Of a DNA stretch of 37,320 nt, positions 16,785 to 24,354 are shown piece after piece. A program made the position numbers and the translations under genes. Position 1 is the stretch's first letter. Each line of letters begins with the position of its first letter. Location: positions 1 to 37,320 of the forward strand of contig CALXXQ010000014.1 of assembly GCA_944392715.1 (NCBI GenBank), given 5' to 3'. Under the pieces are notes generated by a model that was given only the letters and a program-made list of their open reading frames with translations, was not told the origin of the DNA and did no database searches. This DNA comes from an uncultured Brachyspira sp. (GTDB lineage Bacteria; Spirochaetota; Brachyspiria; Brachyspirales; Brachyspiraceae).

Positions 16785-16806
16785 AATATAAAAACCCCTT
16801 ATATTA

Positions 16807-17784
16807 TTAAAATTTGATTAAAGTAGATCCCCAAGTAAGTCCAGCTCCAAAAGCTGTTAATAAAACATAATCGCCTTCTTTTACAGCACCAGACTCAAAA
16901 GCTTCTGTAAATGCTATTCCTACACTAGCAGCAGATGTATTTCCATACTTTTGTATATTAACATAAAATTTATCATCTGATAAACCTAAACTTTTAGCAA
17001 CTGCATTCATAATTCTAGTATTAGCCTGATGTGTTATTATAAGAGATAAATCATTTAATCCTAAATCAGCAGCTTTTACAGTTTTATTTATAGTTTCATC
17101 AAAAGTTTTAACCGCCTTTTTAAAAACTTCAGTACCAGCCATAAATATTGTATTAGTATTATCTTCAACATTTTCTTCTGTAATCGGGTTAACGCTTCCG
17201 CCGCCTTTTACTATAAGTATCTCATCATTAGGCTCTGAACCTATATCTGTAGAAATAATACCTTTATTATCATCTGAAGAAGCTTCTAATAAAGCAGTAC
17301 TTACTCCATCTCCAAATAATATAGCTGTTGTTCTATCATCCCAATTAAGTAAATCAGAACATTTTTCAGCAGCAACTATCAAAACCTTTTTACATTCTCC
17401 GCTTTCTATAAGAGAGGCTGCTGTATTTAAAGCATATATATATCCTGAACAAGCTGCAGATATATCAAAAGCAAGACATGAATTTTTTACATTGAATGCT
17501 TTTTGTATAAGTCCTGCAGTAGACGGAAATGTATAAGATTTTGTAGAAGTAGCAACTATTATGGCATCTGCATCTTCTACTACAGCTCCTTTAGATTTTA
17601 AATTCTCTACAGCTTTTATAGCCATATCTCCAGAACTTTCCTTCTCATCTGCTATTCTTCTCTCTTCTATTCCTGTCCTTGCAACTATCCAATCATTATT
17701 AGTATCTAATTTTTTTTCTAAATCATAATTTGTCATTATATTTTTTGGTAAATACGATGATAAATATTTTATACTAGCTTTCAT
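16807..17784 (-). CDS. fabH: Beta-ketoacyl-ACP synthase III
   Basis: This 325-residue thiolase-fold enzyme condenses acetyl-CoA with malonyl-ACP to start fatty-acid synthesis. The full Cys-His-Asn triad is visible: C112 (ISAACSGYIY), H252 (IITHQANTRI) and N282 (YGNTSAAS). The N-terminus DTNNDWIVARTGIEERR is classic for FabH. Length is normal. GAGAG precedes the ATG, and a TTGACA promoter lies about 40-65 bases upstream. It probably leads a two-gene unit with the C_GCAxxG_C_C protein. A single FabH is consistent with type II synthesis, but other fab genes are not in this window. Confidence 0.95.
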   Translation of the reverse strand: MKASIKYLSSYLPKNIMTNYDLEKKLDTNNDWIVARTGIEERRIADEKESSGDMAIKAVENLKSKGAVVEDADAIIVATSTKSYTFPSTAGLIQKAFNVKNSCLAFDISAACSGYIYALNTAASLIESGECKKVLIVAAEKCSDLLNWDDRTTAILFGDGVSTALLEASSDDNKGIISTDIGSEPNDEILIVKGGGSVNPITEENVEDNTNTIFMAGTEVFKKAVKTFDETINKTVKAADLGLNDLSLIITHQANTRIMNAVAKSLGLSDDKFYVNIQKYGNTSAASVGIAFTEAFESGAVKEGDYVLLTAFGAGLTWGSTLIKF

Positions 17785-17821
17785 AATAATTAACTCTCTA
17801 TTTTTATAATATTAGTTTTCA

Positions 17822-17850
17822 AAGATAACAATTATATTGCTTTATGTCAA
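17822..17850 (-). promoter_or_regulatory. Probable fabH promoter
   Basis: On the minus strand TTGACA (17850-17845), a 17-base spacer and TATCTT (17827-17822) lie in the gap between the transporter gene and fabH. Confidence 0.55.
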
Positions 17851-17881
17851 TACTTTTTATACCATTATTATATATAAATAT

Positions 17882-18514
17882 TTAGTTATTTTTCTCTTTT
17901 ACTAAATATATCATAGGCACGCTTATAACTGTAACAGCGTATTTTACTATAAAATTAAATATAAATATTCCAACTAAAGCATCAAAAGGCAAAGCTCCCC
18001 AAAAAGCTATAATAACAAAAAGCAAATTATCAACTGGTATACTTACAGCATTACTTATCAAAACTCTAAGCCATTGATGTTTTTTTGTAATTTTAGTTAC
18101 AAATAAATGATATATTTCAGTATCAACAAGCTCAGATAATGAAGAACCTACTATAGAAGCTATCGCTATTCTAAGTACGGGGCTTAATGTTAATTGAAAA
18201 GCTTCATTAAATTCCCAGCTTGCATCAGCAGGAATTTGAGATATTATATAGAAATATAAAGGGGAAAATATATTTATAATGGCAGAAACCAATATAAGTT
18301 TTTGAGTATTTTTCTTTCCTATAGTCTTATGCGCCATATCTCTAATTGTAAAGGCTAAAGGGTATAAAAATGTTCCTCCATCAACAGCAAGAGTTAATAC
18401 ATTAGCTATTTTTACGCTTGCTATGTTTGATATCATTTGACAGGCTATATACGAACATATTATAAATATAGCAGCAAATGAAATTTTGTATTCTTCTTCT
18501 TTTAAGTTATCCAT
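17882..18514 (-). CDS. Queuosine precursor transporter, VUT/YhhQ family
   Basis: This 210-residue polytopic membrane protein (about six hydrophobic segments) is of the VUT/ECF-like family that includes E. coli YhhQ. It has the family marks DGGTFLYPLAFTIRD near residue 45 and the helical segment ASIVGSSLSELVDTEIY near 120, followed by RVLISNAVSIPVDNLLF. The family imports queuine or preQ0/preQ1 for tRNA modification. Length is normal. No preQ1 riboswitch is evident before the gene: its leader is a short AT-rich stretch with a TTGACT/TAGCAT promoter. fabH follows 97 bases downstream under its own promoter. Confidence 0.85.
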   Translation of the reverse strand: MDNLKEEEYKISFAAIFIICSYIACQMISNIASVKIANVLTLAVDGGTFLYPLAFTIRDMAHKTIGKKNTQKLILVSAIINIFSPLYFYIISQIPADASWEFNEAFQLTLSPVLRIAIASIVGSSLSELVDTEIYHLFVTKITKKHQWLRVLISNAVSIPVDNLLFVIIAFWGALPFDALVGIFIFNFIVKYAVTVISVPMIYLVKEKNN

Positions 18515-18543
18515 ATTACAAATCCATTAATTTAATATATAAT

Positions 18544-18572
18544 ATGCTATATTTTTTTGTAATAAAAGTCAA
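18544..18572 (-). promoter_or_regulatory. Promoter of the queuosine-precursor transporter gene
   Basis: On the minus strand TTGACT (18572-18567), a 17-base spacer and TAGCAT (18549-18544) lie about 29 bases before the start codon. Confidence 0.55.
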
Positions 18573-18664
18573 TAATATAAAATATTATAAATAATATAAT
18601 TAATACATTATTTACATTTTTTTGTTATATTATATTATTTATTTAATTAATAAGGTTAGGATCA

Positions 18665-20302
18665 ATGATTTATATTATAATAGCTGCATTATTATTTATT
18701 CTTATAATAACACTCATAATGAAAATTTTTAATAATAAAAAAAATAAGTCAAATAAATACATAATGAAGCAAATTCAAGAATTGACAAATAAAGTAAGTG
18801 AAAATGAAAAAGATTATGTATCTCTTTATCAATTGGCAAAACTTAAAGAGCAAATAGGCGAAATTGAATATACTTTAAAAGTTTATGAAAAGCTGCTTAC
18901 TCTTTCTTTTTATAAGGAAAGAGAAGAATTAGATGTATGTATGAAGCTTGAAGAGTTCTATGAAAAGCTTGAGAACTATAGAGAAGCTTTTAAATATACA
19001 TTAAGAATTTCTAAATTAAACCCTAATGATATGTTTTATAATATTAAAGCAGGAACCATTCTTTGCCATGAAGGATATTATATGCTTTCATGTGATTATT
19101 TCAATAAAGCACTGCTTAATAAAAATGAATTTGATATATATAATCTAAAAGCAGCAGCATTTACTTTTTTTAAAACAAAAGATTATAAAAAATGTATTGT
19201 ATTTTTAGAAGAGATTCAAAAAAGATTGGTAAAAGAAAAAAATGAAAATGAAAATATAGATGATGTAAATAAAGCTTTAATATCAATGTATATGCTTTCA
19301 GATGAATTGAATATAGCAAAAGGTTTTATTGAACAGATAATTGCAGAGAAAAATATTAATAATCAATTATACATTGAAAGAATTTATTTGCATGTATTAT
19401 ATAAAGTACTTGAGAATGAAAAGTTCAAACAATTATATGACAATTTATACTCTAAATATCATATATTAAATCCTGATAGAAAAATTTCTGATTTAGTATT
19501 GGATTATTCTTTTTATTCATATTTTTTAAGAGATATATCTTTATCCATAAAATTATTTAATATAGTAAAAAATTTCAATTTAGCTGAATTTAATATTTAT
19601 AATTTTGATCATATAATAAAGTACTTATCAGCCATAAATAAAGCTACAGAACAGCTTAATAAATTAAGAAGTATGATGAAATTGGATAATTCTAAAAGTG
19701 ATAATTATGAGAAATATGTTGAAAAAGATGATATGGCAAATTGGGAGAAAGCTGTTGATTTATGGGAAGGTTCATTTATTGATATAGAATATTTAAATTC
19801 TTTAGTAGAAATTCAAAATACTATGGATGTTCAAAAAATATTAGATGAACTTAAAATAAATGAAACAAACAATTCTAATGAAATGAGTTTAAAGATAGTT
19901 CAGAAAGTAGATAAAATTTATAATATGAATATTATAGATTTTAAAAAATTATGTCAAAATTTAATACGTAATAAATTGGGACATTCTATAATACAAGAAT
20001 ATACTGAAGGTATAGAAAAAAGTGATTATGGAGATGAAGTTAATTATATAACATACAATATTAAAGGAAATAAAAAAGATACTACTTTAATATCTTTCAA
20101 AAGATGGAAAAAAGTTGAAATTGGAGAATTAATGATAAGAGATTTCTTAATGATGATAAATGAATCAGGTGCTAGAAATGGTATCTTAATAGTACCTGTA
20201 ACATTAAGTAATAGTGCTAAAAGCTATGTTTCATATAATGATAAAGTAACTGTATATTCAAGAAATCAATTTAATAATCTTCTTAAAGAAGAAAAACTAT
20301 AA
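18665..20302 (+). CDS. Membrane-anchored TPR-like protein with a degenerate Mrr-like C-terminal domain
   Basis: This 545-residue protein has an N-terminal hydrophobic helix (about 2-22) followed by a basic stretch (KNKKNKSNK), which fits a signal anchor with a cytoplasmic body. The middle (about 35-350) is helical with TPR-like pairs (VSLYQLAKLKEQIGEIEYTL, REAFKYTLRISKLNPND). The end (about 415-545) has the layout of an Mrr-type restriction-endonuclease fold. FKKLCQNLIRNKLGHSI stands for the FE-helix, ISFKRWKK for the QxK strand, and then come GARNGILIVPVTLSNSAKSYV and a NQFNNLL tail. The catalytic Q of QxK is replaced (S-F-K) and the expected D is unclear, so cleavage is doubtful. A binding role is more likely. 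AAGGTTAGGA precedes the ATG. Confidence 0.75.
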   Translation: MIYIIIAALLFILIITLIMKIFNNKKNKSNKYIMKQIQELTNKVSENEKDYVSLYQLAKLKEQIGEIEYTLKVYEKLLTLSFYKEREELDVCMKLEEFYEKLENYREAFKYTLRISKLNPNDMFYNIKAGTILCHEGYYMLSCDYFNKALLNKNEFDIYNLKAAAFTFFKTKDYKKCIVFLEEIQKRLVKEKNENENIDDVNKALISMYMLSDELNIAKGFIEQIIAEKNINNQLYIERIYLHVLYKVLENEKFKQLYDNLYSKYHILNPDRKISDLVLDYSFYSYFLRDISLSIKLFNIVKNFNLAEFNIYNFDHIIKYLSAINKATEQLNKLRSMMKLDNSKSDNYEKYVEKDDMANWEKAVDLWEGSFIDIEYLNSLVEIQNTMDVQKILDELKINETNNSNEMSLKIVQKVDKIYNMNIIDFKKLCQNLIRNKLGHSIIQEYTEGIEKSDYGDEVNYITYNIKGNKKDTTLISFKRWKKVEIGELMIRDFLMMINESGARNGILIVPVTLSNSAKSYVSYNDKVTVYSRNQFNNLLKEEKL

Positions 20303-20310
20303 AAAATAAA

Positions 20311-20343
20311 AAAGCAATAGTTATTTAATTAACTATTGCTTTT
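20311..20343. terminator. Bidirectional intrinsic terminator
   Basis: AAAGCAATAGTTA and TAACTATTGCTTT pair perfectly over 13 bases around a 6-base loop. A-rich and T-rich flanks suit both the plus-strand TPR gene and the minus-strand lipoprotein gene that converge here. Confidence 0.85.
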
Positions 20344-20369
20344 AAAAATCTAATTAAATTAAGCGGAAA

Positions 20370-21308
20370 TTATTTTAACATCTCTCTATCTACCAAATCA
20401 TTAGCAGGTACATAATCATTAACTACCTGTGAGAAAACCAATGTATCAACGAAACCGCCTCTTTTTATTGATAAGAACAATTCATTATATTCATTTTCAT
20501 GCATACCTAATTTTTTCATAGTTACAGCTTTATAGAATACAGCATCATTAGCAAATCTAGTTCTAGGATATTCTGTAATAACTCTGTCAAATAAAGCAAT
20601 AGCCTCCTGAAGCTCTGTACTATCAGTAGAATAAGTTTGATAAAGCATACCATTCCAAAGTAAAGAAAGAGGTTTAAATTTCTCTATCTTAGTTAATCCT
20701 TCTACTTTTTTGAAACATTCATCAGCTAAAGTTATATGATTTTTAGCTATAGCATTATTTGATTTTCCTTCTTTAGCTAGAAAATAATGAACTATACCTT
20801 TAAATTGATATAAATGTCCAACATCCACATCAGCAGGTAAATTATTAAAGTCTAATTTATTTATATAGTTTAAAGCCTGAGTATACTCTTTATTTGCTAT
20901 CATAACTCTTATTTCTCTAATCATTAGAGGGTCATTTTGAGAAGTCCATGGGCTATAAAAATTGTATATTGTAGCTTTCAAAGGTCTTCTTTTTGCAGGA
21001 GCAGCTGTATATGATGGTGTTGTATCTCCTTGTGAAATATTTTGATTAAATTGATTATTATTATTTGCTTGAGTATTATTATTATCCATTCCTGAAGGCA
21101 TATTATCTATAGTGTCCATATTATTATCTGTAGTAGATGACATACCATCATTAGTTTCCACGACAACATCATTACTAGATGAGTTTTGATATTCTTTTTC
21201 TATTTCATTAATATAATCATCTTCTATATTACCTTCTGCAGGTTTTTTACATGATATTGCAAAAGTTAATAATAAAACTATTAATATTGCTAAAGACTTC
21301 TTTATCAT
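20370..21308 (-). CDS. Lipoprotein with TPR-like helical domain (BamD/YbgF-like layout)
   Basis: This 312-residue lipoprotein starts at the ATG at 21308, with GGAG about 7 bases upstream. A TTG four codons earlier overlaps that site and is rejected. The signal is MIKKSLAILIVLLLTFAISC with lipobox AISC. A low-complexity Asn/Ser/Asp/Met linker (about 25-90) is followed by TPR-like helices (VMIANKEYTQALNYINKLDF, ELQEAIALFDRVITEYPRTRFANDAVFYKA). The ITEYPRTRFANDAVFYKA stretch is of the kind seen in BamD and YbgF/CpoB envelope proteins. It probably acts at the outer membrane or periplasm. A specific role cannot be assigned. It has its own transcript end at the shared terminator. Confidence 0.8.
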   Translation of the reverse strand: MIKKSLAILIVLLLTFAISCKKPAEGNIEDDYINEIEKEYQNSSSNDVVVETNDGMSSTTDNNMDTIDNMPSGMDNNNTQANNNNQFNQNISQGDTTPSYTAAPAKRRPLKATIYNFYSPWTSQNDPLMIREIRVMIANKEYTQALNYINKLDFNNLPADVDVGHLYQFKGIVHYFLAKEGKSNNAIAKNHITLADECFKKVEGLTKIEKFKPLSLLWNGMLYQTYSTDSTELQEAIALFDRVITEYPRTRFANDAVFYKAVTMKKLGMHENEYNELFLSIKRGGFVDTLVFSQVVNDYVPANDLVDREMLK

Positions 21309-21387
21309 TTTCAGCTCCAAACTTATTTTTATATTATTTTTTTTATTTTCGGAAATTCTAAAAAAATCGTTAGAATAATATTTATTA

Positions 21388-22323
21388 CTATAATATATAA
21401 TTTTCTATGTTTTTATAATATGACTTCTGCTTATATTCATTTTCAGCTCTATCAGCATAATTATGTATTTTTCTATCTGAATCTGAAAAATATCTGTCAT
21501 AAGCTTTTTTGCAATAATTATCATGCTTACTCTTTATACCTGTAGGAGGATTTTCAAACTTATAAGCTCCATTAACCCTCCAACCATTTAGTATACCTAT
21601 AGTTATAGCATCAACAGGACATCTAAAAGCACAGCTTGTACACATTACACATTTATTTTTGAACTTGATATCACCTTTTTCATCATTATAAATATTATTA
21701 ACAGGGCATTTTTTTACGCATAAATTACAATGAGTACAAAATTTTTTAACTTTAAATAGATGACCATTAACTTTCATAGCTGGATGCTCTATTCTAAATA
21801 AAAAGGCAATGAATCTGCCGAATGGAAATTTCTTTAAAAAACTCTCTTTTCCGTCTAAAACCTCATTAGCCTCTATAACGCATAAAGCCTTAGCAGTTTT
21901 CCACATCTTAGCAGCAAACTCATCAGTATGTCTGAACATTATATTATAAGGCATTATATAATGATATTCATTAGTAAGTATATAACCTTTTGGCTTTAAT
22001 CTCGCCATTAAAGGCTCTGAAGATATATTATTAATTGTTAAAGGCTCACCTGAAGTCTTAATAATAAATATCTTCTTATTACTAAGTTTTGGAAATAATT
22101 TTATTAAATCAAAAATAGGATAAGGAGCATTAAATCCATGTATAGGATAAGCGAGCCCTACATAATCATAATTTTCAGGATTAGGCATATCATCAAAATT
22201 ATCGCCTACATTATATAATAAAGTTTCAACACCATTTTCTTCAAATATTTTTTTATATTCCTTTGCAACCTTTTCAGTATTTCCAGTACCTGAAAAAGAA
22301 TATATTACAGCTTTTTTACTCAT
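21388..22323 (-). CDS. EFR1-family flavodoxin/ferredoxin fusion
   Basis: This 311-residue protein starts at the ATG at 22323, which has GGGGT about 8 bases upstream. An ATG at 22335 has no ribosome site and abuts the previous stop. The N-terminus is a flavodoxin-like domain with the FMN phosphate loop SFSGTGNTEKVA, and the C-terminal third holds two 4Fe-4S ferredoxin motifs, CTHCNLCVKKCP and CVMCTSCAFRCP. This is the EFR1 family, whose members pass electrons between flavin and clusters in anaerobes. The physiological partner is unknown. It is the last gene of a minus-strand run that begins with the epimerase gene and holds the restriction-modification pair. It may be the older neighbour of the epimerase gene. 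Confidence 0.88.
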   Translation of the reverse strand: MSKKAVIYSFSGTGNTEKVAKEYKKIFEENGVETLLYNVGDNFDDMPNPENYDYVGLAYPIHGFNAPYPIFDLIKLFPKLSNKKIFIIKTSGEPLTINNISSEPLMARLKPKGYILTNEYHYIMPYNIMFRHTDEFAAKMWKTAKALCVIEANEVLDGKESFLKKFPFGRFIAFLFRIEHPAMKVNGHLFKVKKFCTHCNLCVKKCPVNNIYNDEKGDIKFKNKCVMCTSCAFRCPVDAITIGILNGWRVNGAYKFENPPTGIKSKHDNYCKKAYDRYFSDSDRKIHNYADRAENEYKQKSYYKNIENYIL

Positions 22324-22335
22324 ATAATACCCCAT

Positions 22336-23013
22336 TTAAAATTTAATCATTTTTTTTAAATCATTAATGAAATTAGAAAATAATTTTACTTTATTACTTT
22401 CATCTACATCATTTTCTGTAAGTATATAACATCCATCTGTATCAATTTCAGCAATAGCGCGTCCCTTTTTAGCAGGTTTCTTTATAGATAAAGTTTCATC
22501 TTCATCAAGAGTAATAAATAATACTTTTATATCTTTCGTAACAGATGACTGCATAAGTTTTAGTTTCCAATAACCAGTTTGTGCTATTCTTTCTCTTAAA
22601 GTAACTTTTATTGAAAGCACTGCAATTATTTTATTATTTTTATCATCATAAATAATTATATCAACATCTGGTAAATGAAGTCCGCATTCTCCATAATCTA
22701 TACATAAATTTCTTTTTACTAAATCTAAAGTTTTATCTTCAAAATTTCTCTTTCTCTCCAATTTATTAGCATTTATTATTGATAATCCTAACTTCTTTAC
22801 TTCATCAGTAATAATATATTCAATCATTTTCTCAAGATTTTTACCCTTAAAAGCTCTCCATGACTGTTCAGTATCTATTATTCCATTTTTTAATGCATAT
22901 TGCCTATGATTCTCTTTAGCTTCTTTTAAAATTTCAGAAATATATTTATAAGTATTATTTCCATATACCTTCTTTTTATCTTCATAAAAATTTATTAAAT
23001 CTTCAAATGTCAT
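22336..23013 (-). CDS. Type II restriction endonuclease, BsaWI-like (CCGG group)
   Basis: This 225-residue protein has a PD-(D/E)XK core: P115-D116 (LPDVDII), then S134-I-K136. This is directly followed by V-T-L-R140-E-R142, giving the K-x3-R-(D/E)-R arrangement of enzymes that read the central CCGG (BsaWI, NgoMIV, Cfr10I, SgrAI group). The sequence IKVTLRERIAQTGYWK is especially like the BsaWI family. E61 (GKNLEKMIEY) may be the extra acidic residue. The start overlaps the methyltransferase stop by 4 bases (ATGA), the usual coupling of methyltransferase first and nuclease second. The predicted target contains CCGG; the flanking bases cannot be read. Confidence 0.85.
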   Translation of the reverse strand: MTFEDLINFYEDKKKVYGNNTYKYISEILKEAKENHRQYALKNGIIDTEQSWRAFKGKNLEKMIEYIITDEVKKLGLSIINANKLERKRNFEDKTLDLVKRNLCIDYGECGLHLPDVDIIIYDDKNNKIIAVLSIKVTLRERIAQTGYWKLKLMQSSVTKDIKVLFITLDEDETLSIKKPAKKGRAIAEIDTDGCYILTENDVDESNKVKLFSNFINDLKKMIKF

Positions 23014-24350
23014 GATTTCTCCATAATTAAAATATATTCTGTAGGATAAACCAATTTATCCGTAGATGATGTTTTGGCAAATCTTCCTGTAACTGAATCT
23101 CTAGTAGAAGGAAGCATTTTTGATGGTATTTCTCTATGAATAATATCAAAAACTTTAAATCCTATATTAATCATTTGTTCACAAAATATTTCAGCATTCA
23201 ATATATCTACATTTTTAAACTGAGTATTACCTATTACAATTGCAGCTTTTCCCTTATCTTTTAATACTCTTTTCATTTCAATAAAACTTTCAAGCATATC
23301 GGCATAATAATTTTTTATTTCTCTTATCTTCTTTTTATTTTTTTCAAATTTTTGTATAGTTTCAATAACTATATTACTTTTTAAATCTATTTTATCAATA
23401 TCATCTCTATTTTTATAACTGCTTCCTATAAATTTTTCCCTAAACTCAGGTAAAGTATTTAAATATCCAAACCATAATGATGGTAACTGATGTAAGTCAG
23501 CATACTCATAACTAGTTACATAAGGCGGACTAGTTACTATAAAATTAGCTTCACCATCTTCTAAAGGTATATACCTAGAATCTCCGCATTTTATTTTTCT
23601 ATACTTATCTATATTATCAAAAAAATCTTTATCAAGCATAGAATTATATATTTCATGTCTTTTTATCATTCTTTTTGCTTGAGCTAAAAATAAATTATAA
23701 GAATCATGCTCTTTTTTCTTCATATCTCTTGTAGGTTTTATGCTCTTTTGAAGCCATATAGAAGCTGTTTTTAATATTTGTCCAAAAGCTACAAGGTAAA
23801 AATCTCTTATATCTATATTTTCTATTTCAAATATAGAATAAAAAATTAAAGATAATTCCTCTTTTTGTTTAGGTTTAAACCAATAATCTATTCTATCATT
23901 ATCAGGTACAATATTTTTTGATTTTATTAAAATATCTTTTTCAGCAAATATACTATAATTTGTCAATTTTTCTTCTAATTTTAGATATTCTTTTTTTAGT
24001 AATTCAATATCAAGCGGAGTAGTTTTCACTTTTGATATAAGATATGCTATTTCATTTATATCAACTCCGCATGCATATCTTTTATTTACCATGCTCTCAA
24101 CAATAGTAGTACCGCTTCCCATAAAAGGATCAACCACAATTTCTTTTTCTTTTGTATATGTATTAATTAACCTTGAAACTAATTGAGGTATAAATTTAGC
24201 AGGATATGTATAATAATTATGTGTAATATATGCTGTATCTTTTATAGTTTTATCAGAAAAAGACCAAGAATAATCTAAATCAATAGAACTAAAATTATTT
24301 GCATTATAAGATACTATATCACTATATGATGAAATGATATCATTATACAT
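23010..24350 (-). CDS. Type II DNA methyltransferase (TSPPY, probably N4-cytosine)
   Basis: This 446-residue AdoMet-dependent methyltransferase has motif I, DPFMGSGTT, at 74-82 and the catalytic motif IV, TSPPY, at 273-277, with about 190 residues between them that would hold the target-recognition region. The order I-TRD-IV is the alpha-type layout. TSPPY is most often seen in N4-methylcytosine enzymes, which fits a partner nuclease predicted to cut a CCGG-containing site. AAGGTAG before the ATG lies inside the 3' end of the epimerase gene, only 4 bases separating the two genes. It protects host DNA from the nuclease encoded immediately downstream. N6-adenine activity cannot be excluded by sequence. 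Confidence 0.9.
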   Translation of the reverse strand: MYNDIISSYSDIVSYNANNFSSIDLDYSWSFSDKTIKDTAYITHNYYTYPAKFIPQLVSRLINTYTKEKEIVVDPFMGSGTTIVESMVNKRYACGVDINEIAYLISKVKTTPLDIELLKKEYLKLEEKLTNYSIFAEKDILIKSKNIVPDNDRIDYWFKPKQKEELSLIFYSIFEIENIDIRDFYLVAFGQILKTASIWLQKSIKPTRDMKKKEHDSYNLFLAQAKRMIKRHEIYNSMLDKDFFDNIDKYRKIKCGDSRYIPLEDGEANFIVTSPPYVTSYEYADLHQLPSLWFGYLNTLPEFREKFIGSSYKNRDDIDKIDLKSNIVIETIQKFEKNKKKIREIKNYYADMLESFIEMKRVLKDKGKAAIVIGNTQFKNVDILNAEIFCEQMINIGFKVFDIIHREIPSKMLPSTRDSVTGRFAKTSSTDKLVYPTEYILIMEKS

Positions 24351-24354
24351 AAAA

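Noticed and set aside
18515-18660. Possible preQ1 riboswitch before the queuosine-precursor transporter
   Set aside because: The leader is only about 20-30 bases after a good promoter and shows no aptamer-like stem or C-rich tail.
21355-21376. Inverted repeat ATTCTAA ... TTAGAAT after the EFR1 gene as terminator
   Set aside because: The stem is only 7 AT-rich pairs and no T-run follows on the minus strand, so it is too weak to call.
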